DNA of 64,000 nt from Yponomeuta sedellus (GCA_934045075.1 OW203724.1:1108501-1172500); one strand, 5' to 3'; counted from the first letter of the stretch, positions 19,545 through 29,858 are shown. Program-made: numbers and translations. The notes: generated by a model not told the origin, from the letters alone.

Positions 19545-20660
19545 TATAACAATAATTGTAACTAAACTTACTTTAGGATACGCGCAAAAGATCAAAAGAG
19601 GGAAGGTAAAGAAAAGGTAACTGATACCGAAACTTTTTTTACACCAACTAAATCGCCTTTAGGTTCTCTCGGATAGGCTCACGAGATCTGAAAGCGTTTA
19701 AGCCAAAAATTCCATCAAGTCTTATCTGTAAATAATACGATAAGATTATAAAAACCTATTTAGAGGCTAAAAAATATATTTTTTTTTTTATTTGTCCTTA
19801 GCACGGGTTAGAGCATGAAAAATAAAAATAGTATAACAATAATTGTAACTACACTTACTTTAGGATACGCGTAAAAGATCAAAAGAGGGAAGGTAAAGAA
19901 AAAGTAACTGATACCGAAACTTTTTTACACCAACTAAATCGCCTCGCTTTTAGGTTCTCTCGGATAGGCTCACGAGATCTGAAAGCGTTGAAGCCAAACA
20001 TTCCATCAAGTCTTGTCTGTAAATAATACGATAAGATTATAAAAACCTATTTAGAGGCTAAAAAATATATTATTATTATTTTTTTTTAATTTGTGTTTAG
20101 CACGGGTTAGTGCATTAAAAATAAAAATAGTATAACAATAATTGTAACTACACTTACTTTAGGATACGCGTAAAAGATCAAAAGAGGGAAGGTAAAGAAA
20201 AGGTAACTGATACCGAAACTTTTTTTACACCAACTAAATCGCCTCGCTTTTAGGTTCTCTCGGATAGGCTCACGAGATCTGAAAGCGTTGAAGCCAAACA
20301 TTCCATCAAGTCTTGTCTGTAAATAATACGATAAGATTATAAAAACCTATTTAGAGGCTAAAAAATATATTATTATTATTTTTTTTTAATTTGTGTTTAG
20401 CACGGGTTAGTGCATTAAAAATAAAAATAGTATAACAATAATTGTAACTACACTTACTTTAGGATACACGTAAAAGATCAAAAGAGGGAAGGTAAAGAAA
20501 AGGTAACTGATACCGAAACTTTTTTTACACCAACTAAATTGTCTCGCTTTTAGGTTCGGATAGGCTCACGAGATCTGAAAGTGTTGAAGCCAAAAACTCC
20601 ATCAAGTCTTGTCTGTAAATAATACGATAAGATTATAAAAACCTATTTAGAGGCTAAAAA
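19545..20660 (+). repeat. Tandem array, about 300-bp unit, four copies
   Basis: Copies start at TATAACAATAATTGTAAC at 19545, 19832, 20131 and 20431 (periods 287, 299, 300). Each unit is about 195 bp of non-SINE sequence (including GGTTCTCTCGGATAGGCTCA) followed by a foldback SINE remnant (AAAACCTATTTAGAGGC, then sense tail GCACGGGTTAGTGCATTAAA). Copies 2 and 3 are almost identical. The last copy keeps a full antisense tRNA-like part (20650-20790). A 64-codon minus-strand frame inside is a shadow. Confidence 0.9.
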
Positions 20661-20790
20661 TTCCACCTATGCCGGGACTCAAACCCGACCTCTGGTTAAC
20701 CGTGCCAGCGCTCTCCCAAGTGAGCCAATGGGCAAGTACCGGCATCAGTGAAATTTCGAACCTCTTTACTATGTATTACTTACGAAAAGA
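20636..20790 (-). mobile_element. Foldback tRNA-like SINE at the end of the tandem array
   Basis: AAAAACCTATTTAGAGGCTA is followed by a diverged antisense tRNA-like part (GCCGGGACTCAAACCCGA, AAGTGAGCCAATGGGC) and GCATCAGTGAAATTTCGAAC. Confidence 0.7.
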
Positions 20791-20957
20791 TTATTTTGAA
20801 AAGAATGAAGAATTAACTATCTTCCTAATTTTGAAAGAACCCGTTACAAAACATTTTTGCTCTCTCAAAAATAAAGATAAAAAAATATTATTTACACCAA
20901 CTTAACCTTAGTTTAACCTTACTGGCGGCGCTCACTCTAGGAAATCCCGTATTGTAA

Positions 20958-21395
20958 GAGCGATTTCGCACTACGTCCGATCCAAATCCGATCAGAGTTC
21001 GGGAAAAACGGTCCGAAGTAGTCGTAGAACTATTTATACGGTATCTTACGCACTAGATCCGGCTTCCCACATCCGATGTCTTTTCGTCATCCGACAATCT
21101 TCATTTCGTATAAGATTATTTATTGACAGACCGAATCCGAGCTGCGTCCGAGCGGGGCGTGGCTGGGGCGAGAGGCATCCAGTTTAGTTCTGTTTTGTGT
21201 GGCAGAGCATGCTTGCATCATATTATCCCACGAGTGGAAAATAACCTTGTTTATAGCACAGCTTGGATTTATCCCGTAAACTGCTTGGATTTAGATCAGA
21301 GATCAAACTAGTGCGTAAGCAATGTCCGAATTAGGTCCCAGATTTCAAGACCAGTATTTTTACGTATTCGGGTCGGACGTAGTGCGAAACCGCTC
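20958..21395. mobile_element. MITE with 3-bp TAA duplication (Harbinger-like)
   Basis: Terminal inverted repeats GAGCGATTTCGCACTACGTC (20958 onward) and its complement GACGTAGTGCGAAACCGCTC (to 21395) differ by one base over about 23 bp. TAA flanks both ends (20955-20957 and 21396-21398). It is 438 bp with no transposase. The TAA duplication points to PIF/Harbinger, but the TIR differs from that of the complete element at 30973-36223, so another source mobilised it. Confidence 0.8.
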
Positions 21396-21439
21396 TAAGA
21401 ACCATTTAAGTTTACATTAGGTACTTAAAATTTTATTCA

Positions 21440-21640
21440 TAATTTTACTCTCAATGACTTTGTTGTCTAAGTAATGTGCATTTTTGAACGTAAAAAAGTT
21501 ATATCACACGCTAACTATGAAGGAAAACGTTGTAAGGAAACCTGAGTTTCTGAGGTGTTAAAATAACCCCAGCGCTTACAATTTCCAATCCACGGTAATT
21601 AAGCCCAAACGCTGTCTCAGAGAGAAAGCCTATGCCCTGC
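21440..21640 (+). mobile_element. SINE family B, head missing
   Basis: Body from AATGACTTTGTTGTCTAAGT to CCTATGCCCTGCAGTGGGAC. The tRNA-like head is absent. Confidence 0.65.
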
Positions 21641-21651
21641 AGTGGGACGTT

Positions 21652-21770
21652 TCGTCGTCGTCGTCAGGCTATACTAGTACACTGCTGGACATAGCCCTCC
21701 CCTAATGAGCGCCATAGCGCCCTGTCTTCAGCTCGCAGTTTTTCGTAGATCGTCATCCCACCTAGACGTG
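21652..21770 (-). mobile_element. RTE-like LINE 3' end, reverse
   Basis: GTCGTCGTCGTCAGGCTATA, then TAGCCCTCCCCTAATGAGCG, and CAGTTTTTCGTAGATCGTCA are the reverse complement of 26850-26960. Confidence 0.65.
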
Positions 21771-21954
21771 GGACATTTATAGGCTACAAAAAACAATTAC
21801 TGAATAAAATATTAAACATGCATTCATTGGATAGGCCAAGGTACAATATGTTATCTTGATTTTACTGTGACGTTAATTTGTATCGTTGGAAGTACACTGA
21901 AACGGCATCGAAGGCAATGTCAATGCCAAAACCTCAATATTCTGTATATTATTT

Positions 21955-22125
21955 ATAACATAACATGACCTCACGCCTGTATCCCAGAGGGGTAGGCAGA
22001 GACCAGGGACTACCACTTGCCACGATCCTGACAGATCACCGTCGCTTCATCAACGTTCATAAGTGTTGCGTTCTCGCACGCCCGGTTCCGAGTACCGTTT
22101 ATCTTCCCCTTACCCTATTTATTCA
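21955..22125 (-). repeat. Repeat family E, clearest copy
   Basis: ACCTCACGCCTGTATCCCAG, AGGCAGAGACCAGGGACTAC, CCGTCGCTTCATCAACGTTC and GGTTCCGAGTACCGTTTATC. Matching pieces are at 10284-10440, 12020-12110 and 40680-40770. Confidence 0.6.
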
Positions 22126-22365
22126 TATCATGTAAACATCCAAAAATAGTGTGTTAATGAATAGTGTGTGAAAGGGTTAAATGTTTACATTTTGGCCGCC
22201 CAGTTTTTTTCAATGCAGTTTTATGTTACAAGGCTGAAAATTATAAGTGGAACTAAGGTTACAGGAAATAAACATCTCTCCTAAATGTATTTGCTGAGAT
22301 GTGTACTTGGCTCGAACATTTGCCTTTGTGTTTTGGTGTGACATATGCCATACTGTATTTTGATC

Positions 22366-22655
22366 TGAGCCCCGAAGTCGTGGAAGAGAAGCGGTTTAGA
22401 ATGCCGGCTTTTCAATCGGGACGTCGTGGGTTCAAACCCCGGCTTGTACCAATGACTTTGTTTTCTAAGTTATTTGTCTATTAGCTATTTGAGTTAAGTA
22501 CATTTTTGAAGTTATAGTAGGAGTACGACTCGCTGACGGTAAAGGAAAACACCGTAAGGAAACCCTAGTGCATGTAGTGTTAACGTACTGCAGCGCTTGC
22601 TACGTACAATGGCCCAATGAGACTAAGTGCGGTAATCTGAGATGTAGCCAACGTG
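22366..22655 (+). mobile_element. tRNA-headed SINE (family B)
   Basis: The head at 22370-22444 (GTCGTGGGTTCAAACCCCGG) is followed by AATGACTTTGTTTTCTAAGT. A short local duplication (AAGTTA...AGTTAAG) interrupts the body at about 22466-22500. Confidence 0.7.
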
Positions 22656-23039
22656 TCTGGGCTCTGCTAATTGCGGCAATTCATTGCAAGTTTTGCACAT
22701 AAACGTCATATTCTCTCGTTGGGAGCCAGTTACTACAACTTTGACTTTACTCACAATTTGGCGGATTACGTTTATGCCGTAATACTAAAATACTACGGCA
22801 TTTACAGTTAGACTAACTCGACTCTGGATCTTTAGTCGAACAGATTTGCCACTGCGTGCATTATGTGGAAGTAACTTTGTTTTTTGTTTTTTCCTTTATT
22901 ATTGCATGAAATTGTATCGAAATTCAATCATTCACAATTAAATAAATAATGTAATCAATAGACATAGATTGCCTGCTTAGATTGCTTTATTGTAATAATA
23001 ATATAATGCCTAATCGTATCGTGTCACCCACCACAAACG
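22656..23039. other. Unannotated intronic stretch
   Basis: AT-rich with no firm signal. The 3' part may be degraded LINE belonging to the next feature. Confidence 0.4.
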
Positions 23040-24700
23040 CTATGCCTAGTTTGGGGTCACCACTATTCTTCAGCTGTTCAATTCTTAGACCTCGCAAAGG
23101 CATTCGACACTGTCTGTTTCTCAACATTATTCAGTAAACTTTGAAAGGATGGGTATTAGAGGTGAGCTGTTGGTTCTTTTTAAGGATTACATGTCAAACC
23201 GTTCTCAATGTGTAAAGATTGGTGACGTGCTCAGCAAGGAGTGTCCTGTTTAGCTTGGTGTGCCACAAGGCAGTGTACTCGAGCCGTCTCTTTTCCTCTG
23301 TTACTTAAACCAACTGTGTGATCTCGAAATTCCAAACTGTAAAATTCAATCCTATGCTGATGATACCGCATTGACATTTTATGCAGATACTTGGGATGAA
23401 GTCTTTAATTTAGCACAGAGCGGTTTCAAAGTAGTATGCCACTGGTTAGCTGATAATTATCTTACTTTAAATGCAACCAAAACTAAATACATAATTACAA
23501 TTTTCGTTGAGAAATACTAAACATGATGCCCCTAAACTTAATAAAATAATTGCTCACACATGCTTCTCTAATGACTATAGATGCCCTTCCATTGAACCTG
23601 CAAATTATGTTAAATATTTGGGAGTTATTATAGACAAAAACTTAAACTTTATTGAACATATAAACTATTTATCGCAGAAAGTAAGAAAATTATCGTATGT
23701 TTTTAAGCAGCTACGGAATATTGCTAGTGATGTGTCAGGGATGTGTATACTGCCCTCTGTCAATCTGTACTTTCCTACTGTGTCTCCTCGTGGGGAGGAG
23801 CTGCCAAGACTCACTTGTTGAAGTTGGAAAGAGCGCAAAGATTGATTCTAAAAATAAGCTTTCGGAAGCCGAGATTATATCCAACAGAAATTCTTTACCG
23901 GGAGGTAAAAGTTTTAAGTGTCCGACAGCTGTTTCTGTTGAGTATTCTTATGCGACAACATTCCTTGCAAGTATATATTGAGGATCAAGATAAGGACAAT
24001 TCAATACGGAAACATGCCGTTTGTCAGGTGAATTCATCCAGAACGACATTTGCGCGAAGATTCTGTTACTATTAGAGCAGTAGGATTTATAATGAGGCTA
24101 ATAAGGTAAATAAAAATTATAATATGACTGGATATCAATGTAAAAGACAACTCACGTCATGGCTGTTGTCCCTTAATTATGAAAAAATCTGAAAAGCTAT
24201 TAGGCTAACGATGGATGTCTTTGCAAAGCATACACACATATACCGTTGTTACATGCTTTTCATAATAAACACACACACACACACATACATACACACACCT
24301 TTACACACCCTTTGCTCAGTGGCTGAAACCCGAACCCAAGACCTAGGTCGTAGGGCTGAGTAGAGGTCACAGGTTTTAGTTACCAAACTTATAAACTTTA
24401 TAAAGAGTAGGCAAGTTAATGTAATTCAAGAAACTTATATTGATTTTGGTTATAATATTTTTGTACTTAAACTTGAGTTAATGTTAAGTACATCATCACC
24501 ATTGCACACTTAAACTGTATATATTATAGATAGTGTCCTCGGTTTTGGAGAAGTGGAAGCCATGAGATCCATAGCACGGGGTAAACCTATTTTGGACTCC
24601 TGTCTCCTACTACATAATGTAACATTGTAATAATAATGAGTTACTAATTATAAGTGCATTGTGTAGGTACTGGAGAAAAGAAATATATTTGTATTGTACC
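23040..24700 (+). pseudogene. Decayed non-LTR retrotransposon (RT domain to 3' UTR)
   Basis: Reverse transcriptase blocks are visible in shifting frames: a DLAKAFDTV-like motif near 23085-23115, GIRGELLVLFKDYMSNRSQC, an in-frame stop at about 23250, LGVPQGSVL (23256 onward), the catalytic SYADDTALTFYADTWDE, then LADNYLTLNATKTKY. A frameshift near 23510 leads to VKYLGVIIDKNLNFIEHI, and another near 23740 to LCQSVLSYCVSSWGGAAKTH. At least two frameshifts and two stops, so it is dead. The 3' UTR contains a CA-rich run (24268-24296). A jockey/R1-like or CR1-like clade is possible; I cannot decide. Confidence 0.8.
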
Positions 24701-24904
24701 TCTGTATAACAATTACGTTACGAATAACATTACGTATTCGTAAGTCGTAACGTATGTAACGTACGTCGTCACGTACATAAGTCACTCGGACCGAGTGTAC
24801 TAACATTTTTTTAACTTTTTAAGCCCCGAAAATATTCCAACTATGAGTGTACTAAGATCGTAAAAATTAGGCTTCGATGTATCTACATTTGAAATTCATC
24901 ACCA
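24701..24904. other. ACGT-rich patch and spacer
   Basis: At 24715-24785 the words TACG, ACGT and CGTA recur many times and end in the palindrome CTCGGACCGAG. No gene seen. Confidence 0.5.
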
Positions 24905-24985
24905 TCAACCCATTATGTCCCCACGGAGGAGCACGGGTCTCTTCCCTGAGGAAGGTATAGGTCATATATCACCACGGGGGTCAAG
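24905..24985 (-). mobile_element. 5S-like SINE (family C) 3' tip, reverse
   Basis: CCCATTATGTCCCCACGGAG and GCACGGGTCTCTTCCCTGAG match the reversed 3' end of 40815-41150. Confidence 0.5.
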
Positions 24986-25009
24986 TTATATTTTTACAAT
25001 GATTTGCAA

Positions 25010-25160
25010 TTTATTTTAGGCGCTTGGGTACCATGACAGATCGTGGGTTCGATCCCTACTGGGGGCCTCTGGGTGTATTTTCATTTTTGTAACGTCATTG
25101 CCTGGTTATAATAGTATAGGGTATCCTAGTTTGGGACCAGCTCAAGTGATTGTTTTGTCT
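25010..25160 (+). mobile_element. SINE family A relative, degraded head
   Basis: The head retains the T-arm GTGGGTTCGATCCCTACTGG. The body has GTGTATTTTCATTTTTGTAA and GGTATCCTAGTTTGGGACCA. A reverse fragment of the same subtype is at 25765-25830. Confidence 0.55.
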
Positions 25161-25764
25161 GAAAGTTATTATTGTTATTTTTCTTTTTGATGCTTTTTTT
25201 CCAGTGTTATCGTAAGGAATTATCTTAGTAGAACAAGATCATCTGTACAATAGTGCTAAAATGACTAGCTTGTTTTCTGCTAAGACTTTTCTAGGGAGAA
25301 TCACACTAAACTAATGACGAACAACATTACTAACTCCGACGCAGTTACCAACAGACCTAAAGCGATAAAAAACTTTGCTCCCTCATCGACTTTTATTTCA
25401 ATCCTTTCGAGAGCCGTACTCGGGTAGTTTCTCCCGACAAAAGTGGCAAACTCCAAGATAATTTCAGCTGCAAGGGCTGACGCGCTAGACTCTGTATTAA
25501 CAGAAACTTTTACTACTGCCATGCGTCAGGCTCGGACCTACTAACATTTTTAATTATTCTACAATCATGCTTCGAGTTCACGCGCACAAATATTAAATGA
25601 CTTCCACGCAATACAATCACTTGTCCTGGGGCATTATTACGTAAGTATCCACTGAGTTGCGTGACGTTGGTTTTTTTTTAAGCTACTCCGGCTGTCAGAT
25701 GCATACATTTTTTTACACTTAGGAGACGTCTAAATGCTTCACTCGATAGAGTGGAATGCTACGT
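25161..25764. other. Unannotated intronic stretch
   Basis: A 73-codon minus-strand frame (25301-25522) is low in complexity of signal and unrecognised. Otherwise nothing. Confidence 0.4.
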
Positions 25765-25830
25765 AATAGGAGGGCTGGTCCCAAACTAGGATACCCTGTA
25801 CTATTATAACCAGGCAAGGACATCACAAAC
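25765..25830 (-). mobile_element. SINE family A relative, reverse fragment
   Basis: GGTCCCAAACTAGGATACCC is the complement of 25117-25136. Confidence 0.55.
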
Positions 25831-26689
25831 ATGGAAATACGCTTAATCTGAGGCCAAAACCTCGAGGTGTTTTTAACGGAACTCCATTAAAGTCCTAGGT
25901 TGTTGATTCTAGGTTCTAGACACTAAGTTCTAAAAATTACTGTCACAATTGTTAAGATTAATGTTCACATTTTAAAAATAATGTATACCTACTAAAACAA
26001 ATTATAAAAGATAATTTATTTTAAAAAGATAAATTATGATATTTATTCCATTGGTGACGCTAGTTAGTAACGCGAAGCGCCTTAACTGGGTAACAGACGC
26101 GATTCGTTCTACTCTCGAATTTATAAAATCCATGCAATTAGATCTAGCTAAAATCCTACTCCACTCACTACTCAGGCAATGGAACAGCATGAGAAAAAAA
26201 CATACATCGGTTTCTCATAGTAAAAAATGGAATGTTACTATAAGCTCCTTCTTAGCGTATCGATGGCATGCCATCGGTGAAAGGCTTTGGCAACCAGCGT
26301 AAGGATTCGCTGATTGTTGCCCAAGGTGTGCCAAAGGTACGGGCTCAGTGAGTACCTACGTAATTCGGAGAGGCTCCGTCCATGCAACACGTTACTGCTG
26401 GACAGTGAATACGTGAAGCACAGCTGTAGCACTGTTTACAGATAGGTCTGTTTAATTGTTTTGAGCCACTATGCAAACGCTGGTTCCATATGCACAGGGA
26501 AAACAGTTGCTACTGTTGCACTTTAGTGGTAAATTTACTGTAACGTGACACAGCTGCATGTTACCTACTGCGCTAAACGTTTATTTCTTCTAAATCAACA
26601 CAACATTGCATAACGCAATGTGGCTTTGCGTTTGATAATGAAGAAAAATGCCATATTTTCTCAGTGATTTAGTGTTTATAAGAAAAAGG
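25831..26689. other. Unannotated intronic stretch
   Basis: Short overlapping frames on both strands at 26002-26432 have no motif. Nothing recognised. Confidence 0.4.
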
Positions 26690-26970
26690 TATCGACATAG
26701 CTCAGAGAATTAGCAAGTTGACATAGCTCAGAGAATTAGCGGGCTGGTCATATCTCACGAAGAACCGACAACCGTTGGGGTAAACGTGTTCTTGAGTGGA
26801 GACCGCGACTCGGCAAATATAGTGGACCACGCCCTCCGACCAGGTGGGATGACGATCTGCGAAAAACTGCAGTCAGATGCTGGATGCCGCAAGCTGATGA
26901 CAGGGCGCTATGGCACTCATTAGGGGAGGACTATGTCCAGCAGTGGACTAATAATATTGCCTGAAGATGA
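26690..26970 (+). pseudogene. RTE-like LINE ORF C-terminus with 3' end
   Basis: One plus-strand frame reads HISRRTDNRWGKRVLEWRPR, LGKYSGPRPPTRWDDDLRKT, MPQADDRALWHSLGEDYV and QQW before the stop, a very common C-terminal segment of RTE-like LINE proteins. It is preceded by a local duplication of GACATAGCTCAGAGAATTAG (26695 and 26720). The 3' end is shared with 7170-7310, 8705-8820, 21652-21770 and 43985-44150. It is 5'-truncated. Confidence 0.75.
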
Positions 26971-27199
26971 GATGTGATGAAGAGCTAAATTTATTGTGTC
27001 CACTTTGTGATTTATGTTTAAGCTAAAAATGCGAAATTACATATTTTTATTATTTTTGATACTTATCCTTCCCTCCACTTTCGTTAAGCGAATATAAGAT
27101 TTTATTTCTCATTTTGGCAATATTGCCCCAGCTACGCTCGACAAGACATTCTTTCTTTAATTTAATTTCTCTTTGAGGAATCTGAAGACATAAACCGAC
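26971..27199. other. AT-rich intronic spacer
   Basis: Nothing recognised. Confidence 0.4.
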
Positions 27200-27261
27200 T
27201 TTAGAATGACACTATATATACGAGTACACTAAAGTTAGTGTATATATAGTGTCATTCTAAA
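27200..27261. repeat. 22-bp perfect hairpin
   Basis: Arms 27200-27221 and 27240-27261 (core GAATGACACTATATATAC). The loop contains a smaller inverted repeat ACACTAA/TTAGTGT that competes with it. Confidence 0.8.
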
Positions 27262-27289
27262 TTCAGAAACCAATAGGTAGTAATTGCTC

Positions 27290-27376
27290 TTGCTAATAGT
27301 GAGGGAACGCATAGCGATGAAACCTCAGTATCTGGGATGTTTACGTAACTCAGCGCATAAAAAATTCCAATCTGCC
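27290..27376 (+). mobile_element. SINE family B fragment interrupted by an insertion
   Basis: AAACCTCAGTATCTGGGATG and CCAATCTGCCGTGAGTCAGG belong to the family B 3' half. The sequence resumes at 27547 after an inserted 158-bp element. Confidence 0.5.
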
Positions 27377-27388
27377 GTGAGTCAGGAT
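27377..27388. repeat. Target-site duplication, left (GTGAGTCAGGAT)
   Basis: Exact 12-bp repeat of 27547-27558. Confidence 0.85.
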
Positions 27389-27546
27389 TGATTGATTGAT
27401 TGATTGATTGATCCGACCGATTTCGGCCATGGCGACCACTTTGACCCCTAATCACATATGTGGCGCTGGTGCACTCGAAGATGGCTTATGTAGCCTATCT
27501 TCGCGGCGAAACTCCGCGCACACTGAGGGCACGTGAGAATGCCGTT
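27389..27546 (-). mobile_element. Short retroposon with (ATCA)n tail
   Basis: A 158-bp insert. Its plus-strand left end is TGATTGATTGATTGATTGAT, which on the minus strand is a tetranucleotide tail. The rest is GC-rich (CCGACCGATTTCGGCCATGG, GTGGCGCTGGTGCACTCGAA). A 12-bp target duplication indicates target-primed insertion of a 5'-truncated LINE or SINE; the parent family is unknown. Confidence 0.75.
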
Positions 27547-27830
27547 GTGAGTCAGGATACTCTCCATCTGACAGGCGGTATTAATTTTTTTTTAATTAAA
27601 AATCATAATATGGACTGTAAACAAAACTAAAAACACTACAAAAGTGGGGGTGTGTCTCTGCTGCTGCAAATGGCAGTTGACTCAGCATAGTGCTGAGGGC
27701 GTGAACCCTCAGCGCCTATTTTTATTCACTATCGTAATAGGCTTAATTTTTGGTATGTAGTAGTATTTAGCACATAAAAGTCTTAATGTGGTTTACAGAC
27801 GAATTTATATTCTGTCATGTAATATTTTTT
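27547..27830. other. Right target duplication and unannotated spacer
   Basis: 27547-27558 is the right copy of the duplication above. The rest shows no gene. 27821-27830 (AATATTTTTT) is the left target duplication of the next element. Confidence 0.5.
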
Positions 27831-28506
27831 ACACTATTTTTATTTTTAATGCACTAACCCATGCTAAGGAACAAATTTAAAAACCTATTTAGAGGCTAAA
27901 AATTTCACCCATGCCGGGATTGGAACCCGCAACCTCTGGCTATCCGTACCAGCGCTCTACCAATTGAGCCAATGGGCGACTCACGGCATCAGTGAAATTT
28001 CGAACCTCTTTACAATATTCTCTGTATTACGTACAGGCAGCGACATCTGACTTAAGCAAATTGCATTACTTACAGCCCCGACCACCTACTTTGCAGTTAG
28101 GTTTAACATCGGAACGATATCACTGTACCCACATGATTACACTATTTTTATTTTTAATGCACTAACCCGTGCTAAGGAACAAATTTAAAAACCTATTTAG
28201 AGGCTAAAAATTTCACCCATGCCGGGATTCAAACCCGCAACCTCTGGCTAACCGTACCAGCGCTCTACCAATTGAGCCAATGGGCGACTCACGGCATCAG
28301 TGAAATTTCGAACCTCTTTTACAATTTTTTAAGTCAGATGTCGCTGCCTGTACGTAATACAGAGAATATTGTAAAGAGGTTCGAAATTTCACTGATGCCG
28401 TGAGTCGCCCATTGGCTCAATTGGTAGAGCGCTGGTACGGATAGCCAGAGGTTGCGGGTTCGAATCCCGGCATGGGTGAAATTTTTAGCCTCTAAATAGG
28501 TTTTTA
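27831..28506 (-). mobile_element. Composite foldback SINE (second three-unit copy)
   Basis: Two antisense units in tandem (27831-28138 and 28139-28326), each starting ACACTATTTTTATTTTTAAT, are followed by a sense unit (28331-28506) ending AATAGGTTTTTA without tail. Flanks AATATTTTTT at 27821-27830 and 28507-28516 form a 10-bp target duplication. The organisation is the same as 5599-6354, but the junction between antisense and sense parts differs (AACCTCTTTTACAATTTTTT here), so the two are not simple copies of one junction. Confidence 0.85.
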
Positions 28507-28516
28507 AATATTTTTT

Positions 28517-28879
28517 TAGTTACTAAAGCAATAAGACAAAGTTATTTCGTTCGTGCGTCTTCTATTCCTTCGTTCGGGCTTCACTTCGCGAAACGAGTGG
28601 CTCTCCGAACATTACTTCGTAGAACAAAGTCAATTCCATTGGGCTTTACCATAAATCCCAGCGGCGACCTTACAAACTTGAGCTATATTATCGCGTTTAA
28701 TCGCGTTTCTGTCAGCCGGCTACGGAACGCCGAGGTTTTCGGATGATACTTGTTAAGTTTCCAAACTAACCGCCTTACGTAATGACTACTAGAAATTCGC
28801 CAATGTTTCACAACATCTGAAGGGTCTCTTCCTTGGTTATGATTTCGTTGATGTTATATTTATTATAGCCTCTGTATCT
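28517..28879. other. Unannotated intronic stretch
   Basis: GC-richer than its surroundings; no frame or repeat recognised. Confidence 0.4.
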
Positions 28880-29050
28880 ACGAAATGAGATGCTTTATAG
28901 AGCGTCCAGTGGCATCTTTAGCCATACTAGCTGGGTGAAGGGACTACTCGGATGCTGCAGTGCCTGGGAACTGGTTTTCGATGGTGTAGGCTTGTCCAGC
29001 ATCTATATCATCCTGACAGCGTAGTCGGCCTAGCCCACAGGAAAGACTAG
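28880..29050 (+). repeat. Repeat family D
   Basis: GAGCGTCCAGTGGCATCTTT and CGTAGTCGGCCTAGCCCACA; close to 18745-18916. Confidence 0.6.
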
Positions 29051-29240
29051 TCAATACGTGTGGAGCCAACCAAGCCGCGGTTTTCCTCATGATGTTTTTC
29101 TTCACAGTTAGCGTGCGGTATTGCGACTGCGAATTCGCAAATGTACATAACTTAGAAATTAATCAAAGTCATTGGTACATGGCCGCATTGGGGATCGAAC
29201 CTGGGTCTAACCATTATTCTACCCACTGAGCTAAGACTGC
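29051..29240 (-). mobile_element. tRNA-headed SINE (family B), reverse
   Basis: TCTTCACAGTTAGCGTGCGG is the reversed body. The reversed head at 29175-29240 has GGGGATCGAACCTGGGTC and CCACTGAGCTAAGACTGC. Confidence 0.7.
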
Positions 29241-29497
29241 ATTATGTTATCTTTATAAAGAACATAAATTTAATGTTAAATTTAGTCAGATAATATAGTG
29301 GATATATCAAAGTAACGCAGCGTTTAGTCGAAGTAAACATTCATAAGTATTTAAGCACCAGATATAGGCCTAAATAGGAGGACATAAATAAAGATTTTTG
29401 TGTAGTTATAAAAAGAAAAGATAGAAAGTAAGACCTTTATTATACCAACATGACACATCACAGAAACAGAATAACCAGATTAATAGGAATCGCTCGT
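29241..29497. other. AT-rich intronic spacer
   Basis: Nothing recognised. Confidence 0.4.
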
Positions 29498-29589
29498 AGC
29501 CCCGACTGACTGAGTGATGATATAATCAGGTCTTTTTGTTTGTTTTTGAGATCACTCAGTCAGTCGGGGCTAATGATATAATCAGGTCT
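29498..29589. repeat. Inverted repeat nested with a direct repeat
   Basis: 29498-29518 and 29551-29571 are perfect 21-bp inverted arms (core CCCCGACTGACTGAGTGA). 29518-29533 and 29574-29589 are a perfect 16-bp direct repeat (TGATATAATCAGGTCT). The combination looks like a template-switch duplication-inversion. Confidence 0.85.
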
Positions 29590-29646
29590 CATTTCTGTAC
29601 TACGTGCTTTCTTAAAAACGAAACAGCGATTCGGTAATATTATTTA

Positions 29647-29858
29647 CTAGCTGTGCGCCGCGGTGTTACCCGCGCTTTATTAGGGAGAATAAATTATGTA
29701 TTAGCAGTAAAAGATATTTTCCTGCAGTAAAACGTAGCCTAAGTGTTAATCCAGGGTGTCGTCAGCTAAATACCAAATTTTATTAAAATCGCTCCAACCG
29801 TTTAGATGTGAAGAAGTAACACACTCACAAATTTCGCCTTAATATTATTAGTATGATG
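29647..29858 (+). mobile_element. Retroposon 3' end (TAGCTGTGCGCCGCGG-type)
   Basis: Starts TAGCTGTGCGCCGCGGTGTT and ends in ATTATTAGTATGATGTGATG after AAATCGCTCCAACCGTTTAG. This arrangement is the usual terminus of a very common insect LINE-related repeat. It is 5'-truncated; the clade is not decided. Confidence 0.6.

Noticed and set aside
25301..25522. 73-residue minus-strand frame with a hydrophobic end
   Set aside because: No recognisable motif, no splice or start context, and typical of chance frames at this length.
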